A model generated the notes under the pieces. It made no database searches, was not told the DNA's origin, and was given only the letters and a program-made list of their open reading frames with translations. Below, piece after piece: positions 55,093-63,907 of a stretch of 64,000 nt of DNA (position 1 is its first letter; every line of letters starts with the position of its first letter). Both the position numbers and the translations under genes were made by a program. The stretch lies in assembly GCA_035571835.1 (NCBI GenBank), contig DATNBU010000002.1, positions 124,001-188,000 of the forward strand, written 5' to 3'. The stretch is from Candidatus Limnocylindrales bacterium (GTDB taxonomy: Bacteria; Desulfobacterota; Binatia; UBA1149; CAITLU01).

Positions 55093-55851
55093 ATGCATTT
55101 TCTGTCGCTGTTCACACCCGAAACCCCGACGCCGCTGCCGACTCCCGAAAAGGCCGCGAAGATGGAAGAGCTGACCACGAGGATGCTCGCGTCCGGCGAG
55201 CTGCTGCTGGCAGGCGCGCTCGGTCACCGCGAAAAAGTCGGGCTTCGCATCACGCTGAAGAATGGAAAGTACACCGTCACCGAGGGACCCGCCGGCGAGT
55301 CCGTCCTGATGTCCGCCGGCGGGATGTCGATCTCGGAGGCGCCGTCGAAGGAAAAATTCGTCGCGATGATCAAGGAATTCCTGGCAATCGCCGGCGACGG
55401 CACGTGCGAGTGCCTCGGCTATGCGTTTCCGGTCATGATGGCGGAGCGCCGCGTGATGGGCGGCGTGATTCCGAGCTTCATGGTCGACGGCGCGGCAAAG
55501 GCGTCCGAGTTCTACGAGAAGGCCTTCGGCGCCAAAGAGCTGCGCCGCTACGCGCATCAGGATGGCAAGCGGCTGATGCACTGTCATATGGAGATCAACG
55601 GCGGCTCGATCATGTTCAACGATCCGATGCCCGAGCACGGCTATCCGCTGCAGCCGTCGAACAGCTTTACCAACAATCTCGTCGTCGCCGACGGCGATCT
55701 GTGGTGGAACCGAGCGCTCGAGGCCGGGTGCAAGGCCACGATGCCGTTCGAGCGTGCGTTCTGGGGCGACCGCTTCGGACGCATGATCGATCCGTTCGGC
55801 ATCGCCTGGGCGATCGACGAGCCGGCGCAGGCCGCAGCCGCCGCTGCGTGA
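55093..55851 (+). CDS. YciI-like and VOC (PhnB-like) fusion protein
   Basis: 252 residues; AAGGAG 7 bases before the ATG. The N-terminal 110 residues resemble YciI/DGPF proteins (MHFLSLFTPETPTPLPTPEK, SGELLLAGALGHREKVGLRI, GMSISEAPSKEKFVAMIKEF). The C-terminal half is a VOC domain of the PhnB type (IPSFMVDGAAKASEFYEKAF, MHCHMEINGGSIMFNDPMPE, WGDRFGRMIDPFGIAWAI). VOC enzymes bind metal and act on glyoxal adducts, fosfomycin or ring cleavage substrates. A second VOC gene starts 15 bases downstream. Confidence 0.9.
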   Translation: MHFLSLFTPETPTPLPTPEKAAKMEELTTRMLASGELLLAGALGHREKVGLRITLKNGKYTVTEGPAGESVLMSAGGMSISEAPSKEKFVAMIKEFLAIAGDGTCECLGYAFPVMMAERRVMGGVIPSFMVDGAAKASEFYEKAFGAKELRRYAHQDGKRLMHCHMEINGGSIMFNDPMPEHGYPLQPSNSFTNNLVVADGDLWWNRALEAGCKATMPFERAFWGDRFGRMIDPFGIAWAIDEPAQAAAAAA

Positions 55852-55865
55852 CGGAGACGACGGCG

Positions 55866-56363
55866 ATGAAACTCAGCCAGAAGATCACGCCGTGCCTGTG
55901 GTTCGACGACCAGGCCGAGCAAGCTGCGAAGTTCTACACGTCGGTCTTTCCGAATTCGCGCATCACCATGACGAACCGCTACAGCGAAGTCGGAAAGGAG
56001 ATTCACGGACGTCCGCCGGGAAGCGTGATGACGGTGTCCTTCGAGCTCGACGGCCAGCCGTTCACGGCGCTCAACGGCGGGCCGATCTTTCATTTCAGCG
56101 AAGCGATCTCGTTCCAGGTCACGTGCGCGACGCAGAAAGACATCGACTATTTCTGGGAGAAGCTGTCGATGGGCGGCGACGAGAAAGCCCAGCAGTGCGG
56201 CTGGCTCAAGGATCGTTACGGCGTGTCGTGGCAGATCGTGCCCGAAGCTCTGCCGCAGATGCTGTCCGACCCCGCGTCGCCGAAATCGCAGAACGCAATG
56301 CGCGCCATGCTGTCGATGAAGAAGCTCGACATCGAAGGCCTCGAGCAAGCCTACGCCGCGTAG
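55866..56363 (+). CDS. VOC-fold PhnB-type protein
   Basis: 165 residues from ATG after GGAGACGACGGCG. PCLWFDDQAEQAAKFYTSVF and the closing segment GWLKDRYGVSWQIVPEALPQ identify the 3-demethylubiquinone-9-methyltransferase-like/PhnB group of VOC proteins; the catalytic role is not established despite the group name. It is probably cotranscribed with the YciI-VOC gene. Confidence 0.9.
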   Translation: MKLSQKITPCLWFDDQAEQAAKFYTSVFPNSRITMTNRYSEVGKEIHGRPPGSVMTVSFELDGQPFTALNGGPIFHFSEAISFQVTCATQKDIDYFWEKLSMGGDEKAQQCGWLKDRYGVSWQIVPEALPQMLSDPASPKSQNAMRAMLSMKKLDIEGLEQAYAA

Positions 56364-56365
56364 CG

Positions 56366-56440
56366 AAATCGGGGACAGACACCGATTTTCGGATATCGAG
56401 GACAGACACCGATTTCGCCAGATCGGCGTCTGTCCCCGAC
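56366..56440. repeat. Tandem-plus-inverted REP-like element
   Basis: Two direct copies (ATCGGGGACAGACACCGATT at 56367, then a slightly diverged one at 56394-56415) followed by one inverted copy (GATCGGCGTCTGTCCCCGA near 56421-56439). It sits 3 bases after the VOC stop, in a convergent intergenic gap. It belongs to the family also at 24001 and 50480. Confidence 0.85.
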
Positions 56441-56443
56441 GTC

Positions 56444-56854
56444 TCAGGCCGGCGGCTGGCCGGAAATCTTCGGCAGGGCGGACAGGTCGCTCGACCACGG
56501 CACTGCCGACGCGCACCAGATCTGTCGCTTCGGCGCGAGCTCGGCGCGCTGGTCGAGGCAACCGACGCGAAGCGCATACGTCGGCGGATCCGTGACGGCC
56601 GACGAGTACACCGGCGTCCCGCAGTTCGAGCAGAACGCGTGTGCGCGCCGGTTGCCGCTCTCGGCGGTCTTCACGTAGATCTTCGGATGTCCGCGCGTGA
56701 TCGAGAACGAATCGCGGTCGGCAAGAACCGCCACGCGATATGCCGAACCCGAAAGCATCTGGCAGTCGGTACAGTGGCAGATCCCGGCGCGCTCCGGATC
56801 CACGTCGGCCTCGTACGCAATTTCACCGCAATGACAACGACCGTGGACAATCAT
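56444..56854 (-). CDS. GFA family zinc protein (second copy)
   Basis: 136 residues; AAGGAGG 6 bases before ATG. Cys sites GRCHCGEIAYE, CHCTDCQMLSG and AFCSNCGTPVYS are intact. Paralogous to the GFA gene at 53823 but only moderately similar, so it is not a recent duplicate. Convergent with the VOC gene; the GST gene ends 86 bases upstream on the same strand. Confidence 0.9.
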   Translation of the reverse strand: MIVHGRCHCGEIAYEADVDPERAGICHCTDCQMLSGSAYRVAVLADRDSFSITRGHPKIYVKTAESGNRRAHAFCSNCGTPVYSSAVTDPPTYALRVGCLDQRAELAPKRQIWCASAVPWSSDLSALPKISGQPPA

Positions 56855-56939
56855 CAGGACCTCCTTGCTCTTATGGCTTTCGCAATATTGCCCATCATTG
56901 CCGCCCGACCGGAAATGAAAAAGGTCATTTCGAACAATG

Positions 56940-57596
56940 TCAGTCGCGATCGGGTGCGCCGGGCGGGAAGAAGTGCCGGAACGGCCGCGCTTCCTCGACG
57001 GCACGCGCAAACGATGGCCAGGCAAGCAGACGGCGGCGGTATGACCGCACGTTGACCAACGCCTCGTCAACCGGATGAACCCAGTCCGAGTAGAACAGAG
57101 CCGGCGCGGCTGCACAGTCGGCCAGGCTGACGGCTTCGCCGCAAGCCCACGAGCGGCCGTCGAGCGCACCGTCGAGCCAGCGATACGCCTTGTCGAGAAG
57201 CGCATGCGACTCGTCCAGCGTCTGGCGATCGCGCTGCTCCGGCGGCCGCATGAAGTCGGCGACGATCCTCTGCATCGGCGTCATCACGTAGTTGTCGAAA
57301 AAGCGGTCCATCATGCGTACGTCGAGCGCCGCCTTCGCGTCCGCGGGAATGAACCGGACCGGCCCCGGATGAAACAGCCCGAGATGCTCGATGATGATGC
57401 TGGCTTCGACGACCGCCCGGCCGTCGTCGGCGAGCACCGGCATCTTGCCGAGCGGCCACAGCCGTTGATGCTCGGCGGCGATCTTCTCGTCGCCGCCGAG
57501 AACGCGCATCTCGAACGGGGTCGCGTTCTCGTAGAGCGCGATCAGGACCTTCTGGCAGTAGGACGAGAACGGGTGGGCATACAGCTCGAGCGACAT
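56940..57596 (-). CDS. Glutathione S-transferase family protein
   Basis: 218 residues. N-terminal thioredoxin-like domain with AHPFSSYCQKVLIALYE (Ser/Cys near the glutathione sulfur), PVLADDGRAVVEASIIIEHL (glutathione-binding cis-Pro and Glu-Ser/Ala-x), then an all-alpha domain with SLADCAAAPAL, the conserved Asp of the N-capping box. It joins a small cluster with the GFA and VOC genes, consistent with electrophile or formaldehyde detoxification, but that link is inference. Confidence 0.92.
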   Translation of the reverse strand: MSLELYAHPFSSYCQKVLIALYENATPFEMRVLGGDEKIAAEHQRLWPLGKMPVLADDGRAVVEASIIIEHLGLFHPGPVRFIPADAKAALDVRMMDRFFDNYVMTPMQRIVADFMRPPEQRDRQTLDESHALLDKAYRWLDGALDGRSWACGEAVSLADCAAAPALFYSDWVHPVDEALVNVRSYRRRLLAWPSFARAVEEARPFRHFFPPGAPDRD

Positions 57597-57659
57597 CTTC
57601 GAACTCCTCGCAGCGCAGGCGGTCGGCGTCCGGCTGCTACGAGTGCCCTATCCGACGTT

Positions 57660-57833
57660 TCAGTCACCGGCGCAATTTTCGATGATCCGTCCGCAGAGCT
57701 CACACGCCGGGTTCGTGCAGTACATCTTGCAGCTGCGTCCGGTGATCGGCCCGGCACATGCCGGACAGACCTCGACGTGCGGGACCACCTGGCTTCGTAC
57801 GCGGCTGCCATGGGAAATGTCGTCGTCGTGCAT
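57660..57833 (-). CDS. Small zinc-ribbon protein
   Basis: 57 residues from the ATG at 57833 (an upstream start adding 14 residues is possible). Two metal-binding knuckles are seen, VEVCPACAGPITGRSCKMYC and CELCGRIIENC. It resembles short CPxC-xGPL/I-xGxxCK proteins that recur in environmental genomes without a known role. Its stop is 64 bases upstream of the GST start, on the same strand. Confidence 0.7.
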   Translation of the reverse strand: MHDDDISHGSRVRSQVVPHVEVCPACAGPITGRSCKMYCTNPACELCGRIIENCAGD

Positions 57834-57906
57834 CGCGAAACCATAGCCGGCGCGCTGCCGGCCTGCACGGCGCACGCTTGTGCGAAACCCGTTGCGACGC
57901 AGAAAG

Positions 57907-60900
57907 CTACGGACACGCGAGCGTGACGTCGTCGCCGACGGCCGAGCGCAGGATCAGCAGCGCATCGGAGGCACCGACCGTTGCGTCGCCGGTCACGTCG
58001 CAGACAGAAGGATCGCAGGCTTCGGCCCCGACCGCGGCCTTCAGCGCGAACAGCGCATCACCGGCGGTCAGCGTGCCGGAGTCGTTGGTGTCGCCGCACG
58101 AGACGAGCTCGCAGGCGCCGTTGCACCCTTCGCCCTGGGTCCATTCGGCATCGCCGTCGTCGCACTCCTCCGGAGCTTCGGTCAATCCATTGCCGCACAC
58201 GTCGCAGCCAGCGCCGTCCTGCGCAGGCACGCACTGTCCGTTCTCGCTGCAGGCGTGCGGATGATCGCACGGGAAGTCACCGCACGAGGTCCCGGCCGGC
58301 TTCGACGAATCGTCGGGGCAGTCCGCCGCATCGCCCGTACACGCTTCCGCGGCGTCGCACTCGCCCGAAGCCTCGCGGCAGATCGTCGAGGTCGACACGA
58401 AGCCATCGGCCGGACAAGCCACTGCGGCGCCGGTGCAGTATTCGTCTGCATCGCAGACGCCGGCAGACGCGCGGCACAGCACCGCCGTCGATGCGGACAC
58501 GTCGGCCGGGCACGCCGCGGCGTCGCCCGTGCAATACTCCTCCGTATCGCAGACTCCCGCGGACGCACGGCAGAGCATAGTCGTCGACGCGAGCAGATCT
58601 GCCGGACAGCTCACGCCAGTTCCCGTGCAGTGCTCGTCCGGATCACAGATTCCGGCAGACTCGCGGCAGATCTCGCTGCTCGGAGCGAAAGCATTGGCTG
58701 GACACTGCGCCCCCGAGCCGCTGCACGACTCTGCGGCGTCGCACGGCCCGGACGCGCTGCGACAGAGCACCGTCGAAGGCGCGAGTACATCGACCGGGCA
58801 CGAAGCACCTGAGCCCGTGCACTGCTCGGCCGGATCGCAGACACCGCCGGACGCACGGCAGACCTGCGCGGACCCTGCGAACACATCCGCAGGACACGCC
58901 GGCGAAGTGCCGCTGCAGCTCTCGGCAACATCGCATGCGCCCGCGACTGCGCGGCACGTGGCCGACGACGCAAGCATCGCATCGGCAGGACACGACGCTG
59001 CCGACCCGCTGCATTTCTCGACGGCGTCGCACGCTCCGGCAGCGGCGCGACACACCGTCGATAGCGGCGCCAGCGCATCCGGCGGACACGACGTGGCCGA
59101 GCCCGTGCACCGTTCGGCCGCATCGCACGGCCCGCCCGATGAGCGACATGCGACAGACGACGGCAACCGGGCATCGGCCGGGCAGCTGGCTGCCGACCCG
59201 CTGCAAAGCTCGGCCGCATCGCACACTCCGCCGGATGTACGACAGACCTCGAGCGACGTCAGGAATGCATCGGCGGGACAGGCCGCCGACGTGCCGCTGC
59301 AGGTCTCGACAACGTCGCACACACCGGCGATAGCGCGGCAGACGGTCGACTCGGGCAGCAGCGAATCGGAAGGACACGCGACTGCCGATCCGGTGCACTT
59401 CTCGACCACGTCGCAGCTGCCAGCGAGAGCGCGACATACGGTCGAAACCGGTGCGAGCAGATCCGCCGGACAGATCGTCGTCGAGCCGGTACACTTTTCC
59501 GCCACGTCGCACGGACCGCCGGCTGCGCGGCAAACGGCCGACGACGGCGACAGCACATCCGTCGGACAGGCCGACGACGAACCTGTGCAGCGCTCGCCAG
59601 CGTCACAGACGCCGCCCGATGCACGGCACATCGCCGACGACGGCATGAATGCGTTGGCCGGACAGGAAGCAGAGCTTCCGGTGCAGCTCTCGCCGACGTC
59701 GCAGACGCCCGCCGCGCTCCGGCATGACGATGCAGAGCTCTTGAACGCGTTGAGCGGGCAGAGCGCGCTCGTTCCGGTGCAGGTTTCGGCAATGTCGCAG
59801 ACGCCGGCCGAGCTCCGGCACGCGAACGACGAAGCGCGAAACGCATCGGGCGGACACGTGCCCGACGTTCCGTTGCAGGTCTCGGCCGCGTCGCACGGCC
59901 CGGTCGACTCACGGCAGACGTCGCCGGCACCGCCGACCTGGCACGTCGTTGCGTTGCAGCACTCGGCCGAATCGTCGACGACCGGATCGCAGCTCTCGCC
60001 GGCGTCGACGACGCCGTTTCCGCACGTGCCCGTGTAGTACAGGCCGATGAACGAGGACGCGTGCTCGCCGGCCGTGCGGAACTCGCCGCCGACGTAAAGG
60101 CTGAGGCCAAGCGCGCGCAGGGAAGCAACGCTCGAGTTCGTGCCCGCGCCGAGCCCGCTCCACGACGACCCGTTCCATCTTGCGACATAGCTTGCGGGCG
60201 AGCTCGAAAAATCCCCGCCTGCATAAAGATTCGTGCCGAGGAATTCGAGTGCGTAGACAAGACCGCTCGTGCCCGATCCGAGCGCCGACCACACCGACCC
60301 GTTCCACTTCGCAACATTCCTCACAATCGTGCCGCCGGCCGTAAGAAAGCTGCCTCCTGCGTACAGGTCCGTGCCGAGCGCAGCGAGCGAATAGACGGCG
60401 CCGCTGGTGCCGCTGCCGAGCGCCGACCACGACGAGCCGTTCCAAGCCGCGACGTGACTTGCCGGGACTCCGCCGGCATTCAGAAACGCGCCGCCCGCGT
60501 AGACGCTGGTGCTGATCACTTCGAGCGAGAATCCGGAGTCGTCGAGTCCGGTACCGAGCGCCGTCCACGTGGATCCATTCCACTTCGCGATGCGGTTCGC
60601 GTTCGCCTCGGTGCCTGCGCTCGTGAACGCACCTGTCGCGTAAAGATTCGTACCGCTCGCCGCCAGCGCATAGACGTCGTCGTTGGTTCCCTTGCCGAGC
60701 GCCGACCATGAAGATCCGTTCCACTTCGCGACGCGGTTTGCGCTGGTGCCTCCGGCGCTGGTGAATGTCCCCGCCGCGTAAAGATCGGTTCCGATCACCG
60801 CAAACGCGTAGACTTCGGCGTTCATTCCGCCGCCGACCGGCGACCAGGTGAGTCCGTTCCACTTTGCGATGTAGGCAGCCGGCACGCCGCCGGCGACCGT

Positions 60901-62304
60901 GAAGAATCCTCCGGCGTAGAGCGTCGTGCCGATGGTCGCGAGCGCCTCGACGCGTCCGTTCATCCCCTTGCCGCTGACGTTTCCGAGCGAATTCCACGAT
61001 GCGCCCTTCCAGACAGCAATTCCGGCCGCCGATTCGCCGCCGATCGTCGTGAAATCGCCGCCGGCGTACACGTTGCTCCCAATTGCGGCGAGCGCGTAGA
61101 TGACGCCGTTGGTTCCCGTGTCGAGCGCCGACCACGCCGTGCCGTTCCATTTCGCCACGATGTCGGCCGCCGCGCCGCCTGCAGTCGTGAAATCTCCGCC
61201 CGCGTACAGATCCGTTCCGATCGCGATCAGCGAATAGACGCCGCTGTCCATGCCCTTTCCAAGCGCAGACCACGCGCTTTCATTCCATCTGGCAATGTAG
61301 TCGGCCGATACGCCGCCGGCCGTCGTGAAGAATCCGCCGGCGTAAAGGCTCGAGCCGATCGCAGCCAGCGAATGAACCGTGCCGTTCATTCCCGCGCCGA
61401 GAGCCGACCATGCGGAGCCGTTCCATCTGGCGATTCGAAGTGCAGCCACACCGCCGGCCGTCGTAAAAGTTCCGCCCGCGTAGACGGTGCCGCCGATCGC
61501 CGTAAGCGCGTTCACCGCCGCGTTGGTTCCGGCGCCGAGCGCGGACCACACCGAGCTGCTCCACTTCGCGACGTGCGCTGCGGCAACGCCGCCCGCCGTC
61601 GTAAACAGGCCTCCGGCGTAAAGATCGGTGCCGACGGCGGTCAGCGCCCGAACTTCGCCGTTGACGCCGCTTCCGACCGATGACCACGACAGCTGATCCC
61701 ACTTCGCGACGTGCGACGCAGCCTGCCCGCCCGCAGTAGTGAACGCGCCACCCGCGTACAGATCCGAGCCGATCACCGCGAGCGCGAGAACGTCGCCGTT
61801 CAGCCCGGCCCCGAGCGCATGCCACGATACTCCGTCCCATCTCGCGACATGGTTTGCGGCGAGACCACCGGCCGTAAGGAAGTTACCGCCGACGTAGAGA
61901 TCGGTACCGATCACGGCCAGCGCGAGAACGGTTCCTCCAACGCCCGGCGGGCCGCCGAAGCGTGCGTCCCAGTTGCCGCCGGCGTCCGGCGCGAAGGCCG
62001 CAGTCTCTGCGACAGGCTGCCCGGCATCGAAGCCGGGGCCCGTGGCCGAACTTGTCTCGCGGACAAAGTGCGGCGCTCCGCTGGAGTCGGTTTCCATGCG
62101 GAACCCGGTGACGTCGACCGTGCCGGTGTAGCCGGTATTGAGAGCGACCGTGCCATCGGCATGGAGCAGATGCGCAAGCGCCAGCGACTCGCCTGATCGC
62201 GCGAAGGCGCGATCAACGAAACCAACAACGCTGACCGCCGTGCATAGCGCTGCAAGAGCGAACGCGCGCATCCGCTGCCCGGCGCGTTCCTGAGGAAAAC
62301 GCAT
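57907..62304 (-). CDS. Giant secreted protein: propeller repeats, disintegrin-like repeats, dockerin-like tail
   Basis: 1465 residues. Signal peptide near residues 12-36 (MRAFALAALCTAVSVVGFVD). Residues about 120-760 hold 14 repeats of about 41 residues (YALAAIGSNVYAGGDFTT, with KWNGSSWSALGAG at the end of each), probably one or two beta-propellers. Next comes CGNGVVDAGESCDP and CCNATTCQVGGAGDV, then 17 repeats of CRxxxGxCDxxExCxGxSxxCPxD (32 residues each). The tail has another CGNG...ECDDGD knuckle and two dockerin-like calcium repeats (DTNDSGTLTAGDALFALKAA, DVTGDATVGASDALLILRSA). A dockerin suggests attachment to a cohesin. The head CCNATTCQ resembles the N-terminal part of a true disintegrin domain. 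Confidence 0.88.
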   Translation of the reverse strand: MRFPQERAGQRMRAFALAALCTAVSVVGFVDRAFARSGESLALAHLLHADGTVALNTGYTGTVDVTGFRMETDSSGAPHFVRETSSATGPGFDAGQPVAETAAFAPDAGGNWDARFGGPPGVGGTVLALAVIGTDLYVGGNFLTAGGLAANHVARWDGVSWHALGAGLNGDVLALAVIGSDLYAGGAFTTAGGQAASHVAKWDQLSWSSVGSGVNGEVRALTAVGTDLYAGGLFTTAGGVAAAHVAKWSSSVWSALGAGTNAAVNALTAIGGTVYAGGTFTTAGGVAALRIARWNGSAWSALGAGMNGTVHSLAAIGSSLYAGGFFTTAGGVSADYIARWNESAWSALGKGMDSGVYSLIAIGTDLYAGGDFTTAGGAAADIVAKWNGTAWSALDTGTNGVIYALAAIGSNVYAGGDFTTIGGESAAGIAVWKGASWNSLGNVSGKGMNGRVEALATIGTTLYAGGFFTVAGGVPAAYIAKWNGLTWSPVGGGMNAEVYAFAVIGTDLYAAGTFTSAGGTSANRVAKWNGSSWSALGKGTNDDVYALAASGTNLYATGAFTSAGTEANANRIAKWNGSTWTALGTGLDDSGFSLEVISTSVYAGGAFLNAGGVPASHVAAWNGSSWSALGSGTSGAVYSLAALGTDLYAGGSFLTAGGTIVRNVAKWNGSVWSALGSGTSGLVYALEFLGTNLYAGGDFSSSPASYVARWNGSSWSGLGAGTNSSVASLRALGLSLYVGGEFRTAGEHASSFIGLYYTGTCGNGVVDAGESCDPVVDDSAECCNATTCQVGGAGDVCRESTGPCDAAETCNGTSGTCPPDAFRASSFACRSSAGVCDIAETCTGTSALCPLNAFKSSASSCRSAAGVCDVGESCTGSSASCPANAFMPSSAMCRASGGVCDAGERCTGSSSACPTDVLSPSSAVCRAAGGPCDVAEKCTGSTTICPADLLAPVSTVCRALAGSCDVVEKCTGSAVACPSDSLLPESTVCRAIAGVCDVVETCSGTSAACPADAFLTSLEVCRTSGGVCDAAELCSGSAASCPADARLPSSVACRSSGGPCDAAERCTGSATSCPPDALAPLSTVCRAAAGACDAVEKCSGSAASCPADAMLASSATCRAVAGACDVAESCSGTSPACPADVFAGSAQVCRASGGVCDPAEQCTGSGASCPVDVLAPSTVLCRSASGPCDAAESCSGSGAQCPANAFAPSSEICRESAGICDPDEHCTGTGVSCPADLLASTTMLCRASAGVCDTEEYCTGDAAACPADVSASTAVLCRASAGVCDADEYCTGAAVACPADGFVSTSTICREASGECDAAEACTGDAADCPDDSSKPAGTSCGDFPCDHPHACSENGQCVPAQDGAGCDVCGNGLTEAPEECDDGDAEWTQGEGCNGACELVSCGDTNDSGTLTAGDALFALKAAVGAEACDPSVCDVTGDATVGASDALLILRSAVGDDVTLACP
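58287..59916 (-). repeat. 17 disintegrin-like coding repeats (96-bp period)
   Basis: The array in the C-terminal half of the giant protein, period 32 codons, very regular. The repeats are more diverged from each other than units 11-13 of the 1159-residue protein, suggesting an older array. Confidence 0.85.
60030..61940 (-). repeat. 14 propeller-type coding repeats
   Basis: Units of about 41 codons (some slightly longer) containing YAGG(D/A)FTTAGG and W(N)GSSWSALG. The first and last repeats are the most diverged, as is usual in propellers closed by a velcro strand. Confidence 0.85.
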
Positions 62305-62627
62305 TCAGCCCCCGATAGCTCGACTGGAGACGGAGAGAAATGCACTTTTACTGGCTGGAAACGCTCGAACGCAAGCTCCGTTTTGACCGGCCGGAGCTGG
62401 TCGCGCGGCTGACACCCTGGGGTTCGGCACACCTGATTGCCTCGGGATCGCGAGGGCAGATGGCCGGGGATGAAAGCCATAGTTCCAGACTCAACAGGAG
62501 AAAGTCGCGAAGCTGTCTCGCCGGCCCTTCTTGACAGGTTTCTGTACGCACGTGATGGTCCGGGCGGGACTCAGCGTGAGGGGCAGCTCCTGGGGGTCGT
62601 CAACTTTTCAATCATCAAGGAGAGAAC
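62305..62627. other. Divergent intergenic region between two secreted-protein genes
   Basis: 323 bases between divergent starts at 62304 and 62628. A purine-rich AAGGAGAGAAC ribosome site stands before 62628 and GGGGGCTGA before 62304. No riboswitch, Pho box or gene was recognised; short open frames on both strands look like noise. Confidence 0.55.
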
Positions 62628-63869
62628 ATGAAATCAGTACGTTCCGCAGCGTTCATTCCTGCGTCGGTCATACTGGCCGGTGCGCTGCTCGCAGCCATGC
62701 CGGCCGCTGCTCAGCCGGCAACACAGCTATCGATCGACTCGCGCAATCCTTACCTCTGGACGTTCGATACGAGCAACGCCGACAGCCAGAACTTCTTGAT
62801 GGAGATTACGCTCGAAGGACACACGGTCTGTTACGGAAACGGCCTTGCCACGCAGCCGACGACCGGGAATCTCTGGGCAGTTCTCACGATCGACAACTGC
62901 AACCAAAGCAGCGCTCCGCGCGAGCTGGTCACCATTGACCCGACGACCGGGATAGCGACAGACGTCGGACCGCTCGGGACGACGCAGAAAGTATCGTCGC
63001 TCGCGTTCGGTGCGGATTCGGCCACGATCTACGTGGTGACCGGGCTGGGCGGGACTGACAAGCACACGCTGTATCAAGTGGATCCGGCCAACGGCGAACT
63101 GACGCAGCTTTGCGTAGCGGCAGACCTCGGCAACGGCGACGGCCATACGCTCGCCTACGGTGACGGCACGCTTTATCACGCAACAATGAACTGCAATTTC
63201 GGTGAGGGTTGTGCCACCACCTTCGAGCTGATCGACACGACCAACCTGCCGGCCGATCCGACCGACCCCTGCGGAGGCACCCTTATATCTTCCGACGATA
63301 CCTTCCTCGAGCCGACCGCGCTCATGTTCGTCTCGAGCGACGGCGGCAATGTAACGCTGCTGATGGCGAATTTTACCGATCTCTACACCGTGGAGATTCC
63401 GGGAACGACCGGCGTCGACGGCGTTGATATCACGTACGTGCGGACCCTTTCGGGCGACTCGAAAGGCCTCGCGCTGACCGGGGCCGACCTTGTCACGGCC
63501 GACCTCATCGTGACCAATGGCGCGCAGAAATTCCGGAACAAGGGTCACAGGACCATCGAGTACACACTGCAGGCGGTCAATCTCGGTCCCGACACGGTAA
63601 CCGGTATCGTCGTCACGAATCCGATTCCGACAGGCACGACGCTCGTCTCGAGCAGCATCGACTGCACCGAGCAGTTCGGAAGTCTCGTCTGCGATGTCGG
63701 GACTCTCGACCCGCAGAGCAACGAGTTCTTCACGTTCACTGTCGAGGTGACGTGCAAGAAATGCAGCAGCATCGACAACGTGGTTTCGATCAGCACCACC
63801 GAAACGATCTACGAGTACCCTTTCAACAACTCGAGCTCGCTCACCACGAGCGTCAAAGGAAAGTTCTAG
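62628..63869 (+). CDS. Secreted protein with C-terminal DUF11 domain
   Basis: 413 residues; ATG after AAGGAGAGAAC. Signal peptide MKSVRSAAFIPASVILAGAL ending near AAAQ. The middle has propeller-like repeats (DPTTGIATDVGPLG, VDPANGELTQLC, YGDGTLYHATMN). The last 110 residues are a DUF11 domain (IEYTLQAVNLGPDTVTGIVV, NPIPTGTTLVSSS, FTVEVTCKKC), an Ig-like fold common in adhesins and S-layer proteins. No membrane anchor. It diverges from the giant repeat protein. Confidence 0.88.
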   Translation: MKSVRSAAFIPASVILAGALLAAMPAAAQPATQLSIDSRNPYLWTFDTSNADSQNFLMEITLEGHTVCYGNGLATQPTTGNLWAVLTIDNCNQSSAPRELVTIDPTTGIATDVGPLGTTQKVSSLAFGADSATIYVVTGLGGTDKHTLYQVDPANGELTQLCVAADLGNGDGHTLAYGDGTLYHATMNCNFGEGCATTFELIDTTNLPADPTDPCGGTLISSDDTFLEPTALMFVSSDGGNVTLLMANFTDLYTVEIPGTTGVDGVDITYVRTLSGDSKGLALTGADLVTADLIVTNGAQKFRNKGHRTIEYTLQAVNLGPDTVTGIVVTNPIPTGTTLVSSSIDCTEQFGSLVCDVGTLDPQSNEFFTFTVEVTCKKCSSIDNVVSISTTETIYEYPFNNSSSLTTSVKGKF

Positions 63870-63878
63870 CGCTGGTTT

Positions 63879-63907
63879 CGCGAGCGCCGGGGTTTCCGGC
63901 GCTCGCG
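63879..63907. other. 12-bp perfect hairpin after the DUF11 gene
   Basis: CGCGAGCGCCGG, loop GGTTT, and exact complement CCGGCGCTCGCG, starting 10 bases after the stop. No T run follows, so it may be a transcript-end stabiliser or a bidirectional terminator rather than a classical intrinsic terminator. Confidence 0.65.

Noticed and set aside
58433..60037. 534-codon open frame antisense to the giant protein's repeats
   Set aside because: Same reason: it mirrors the regular 96-bp repeat, and a real signal peptide and domains are on the other strand.
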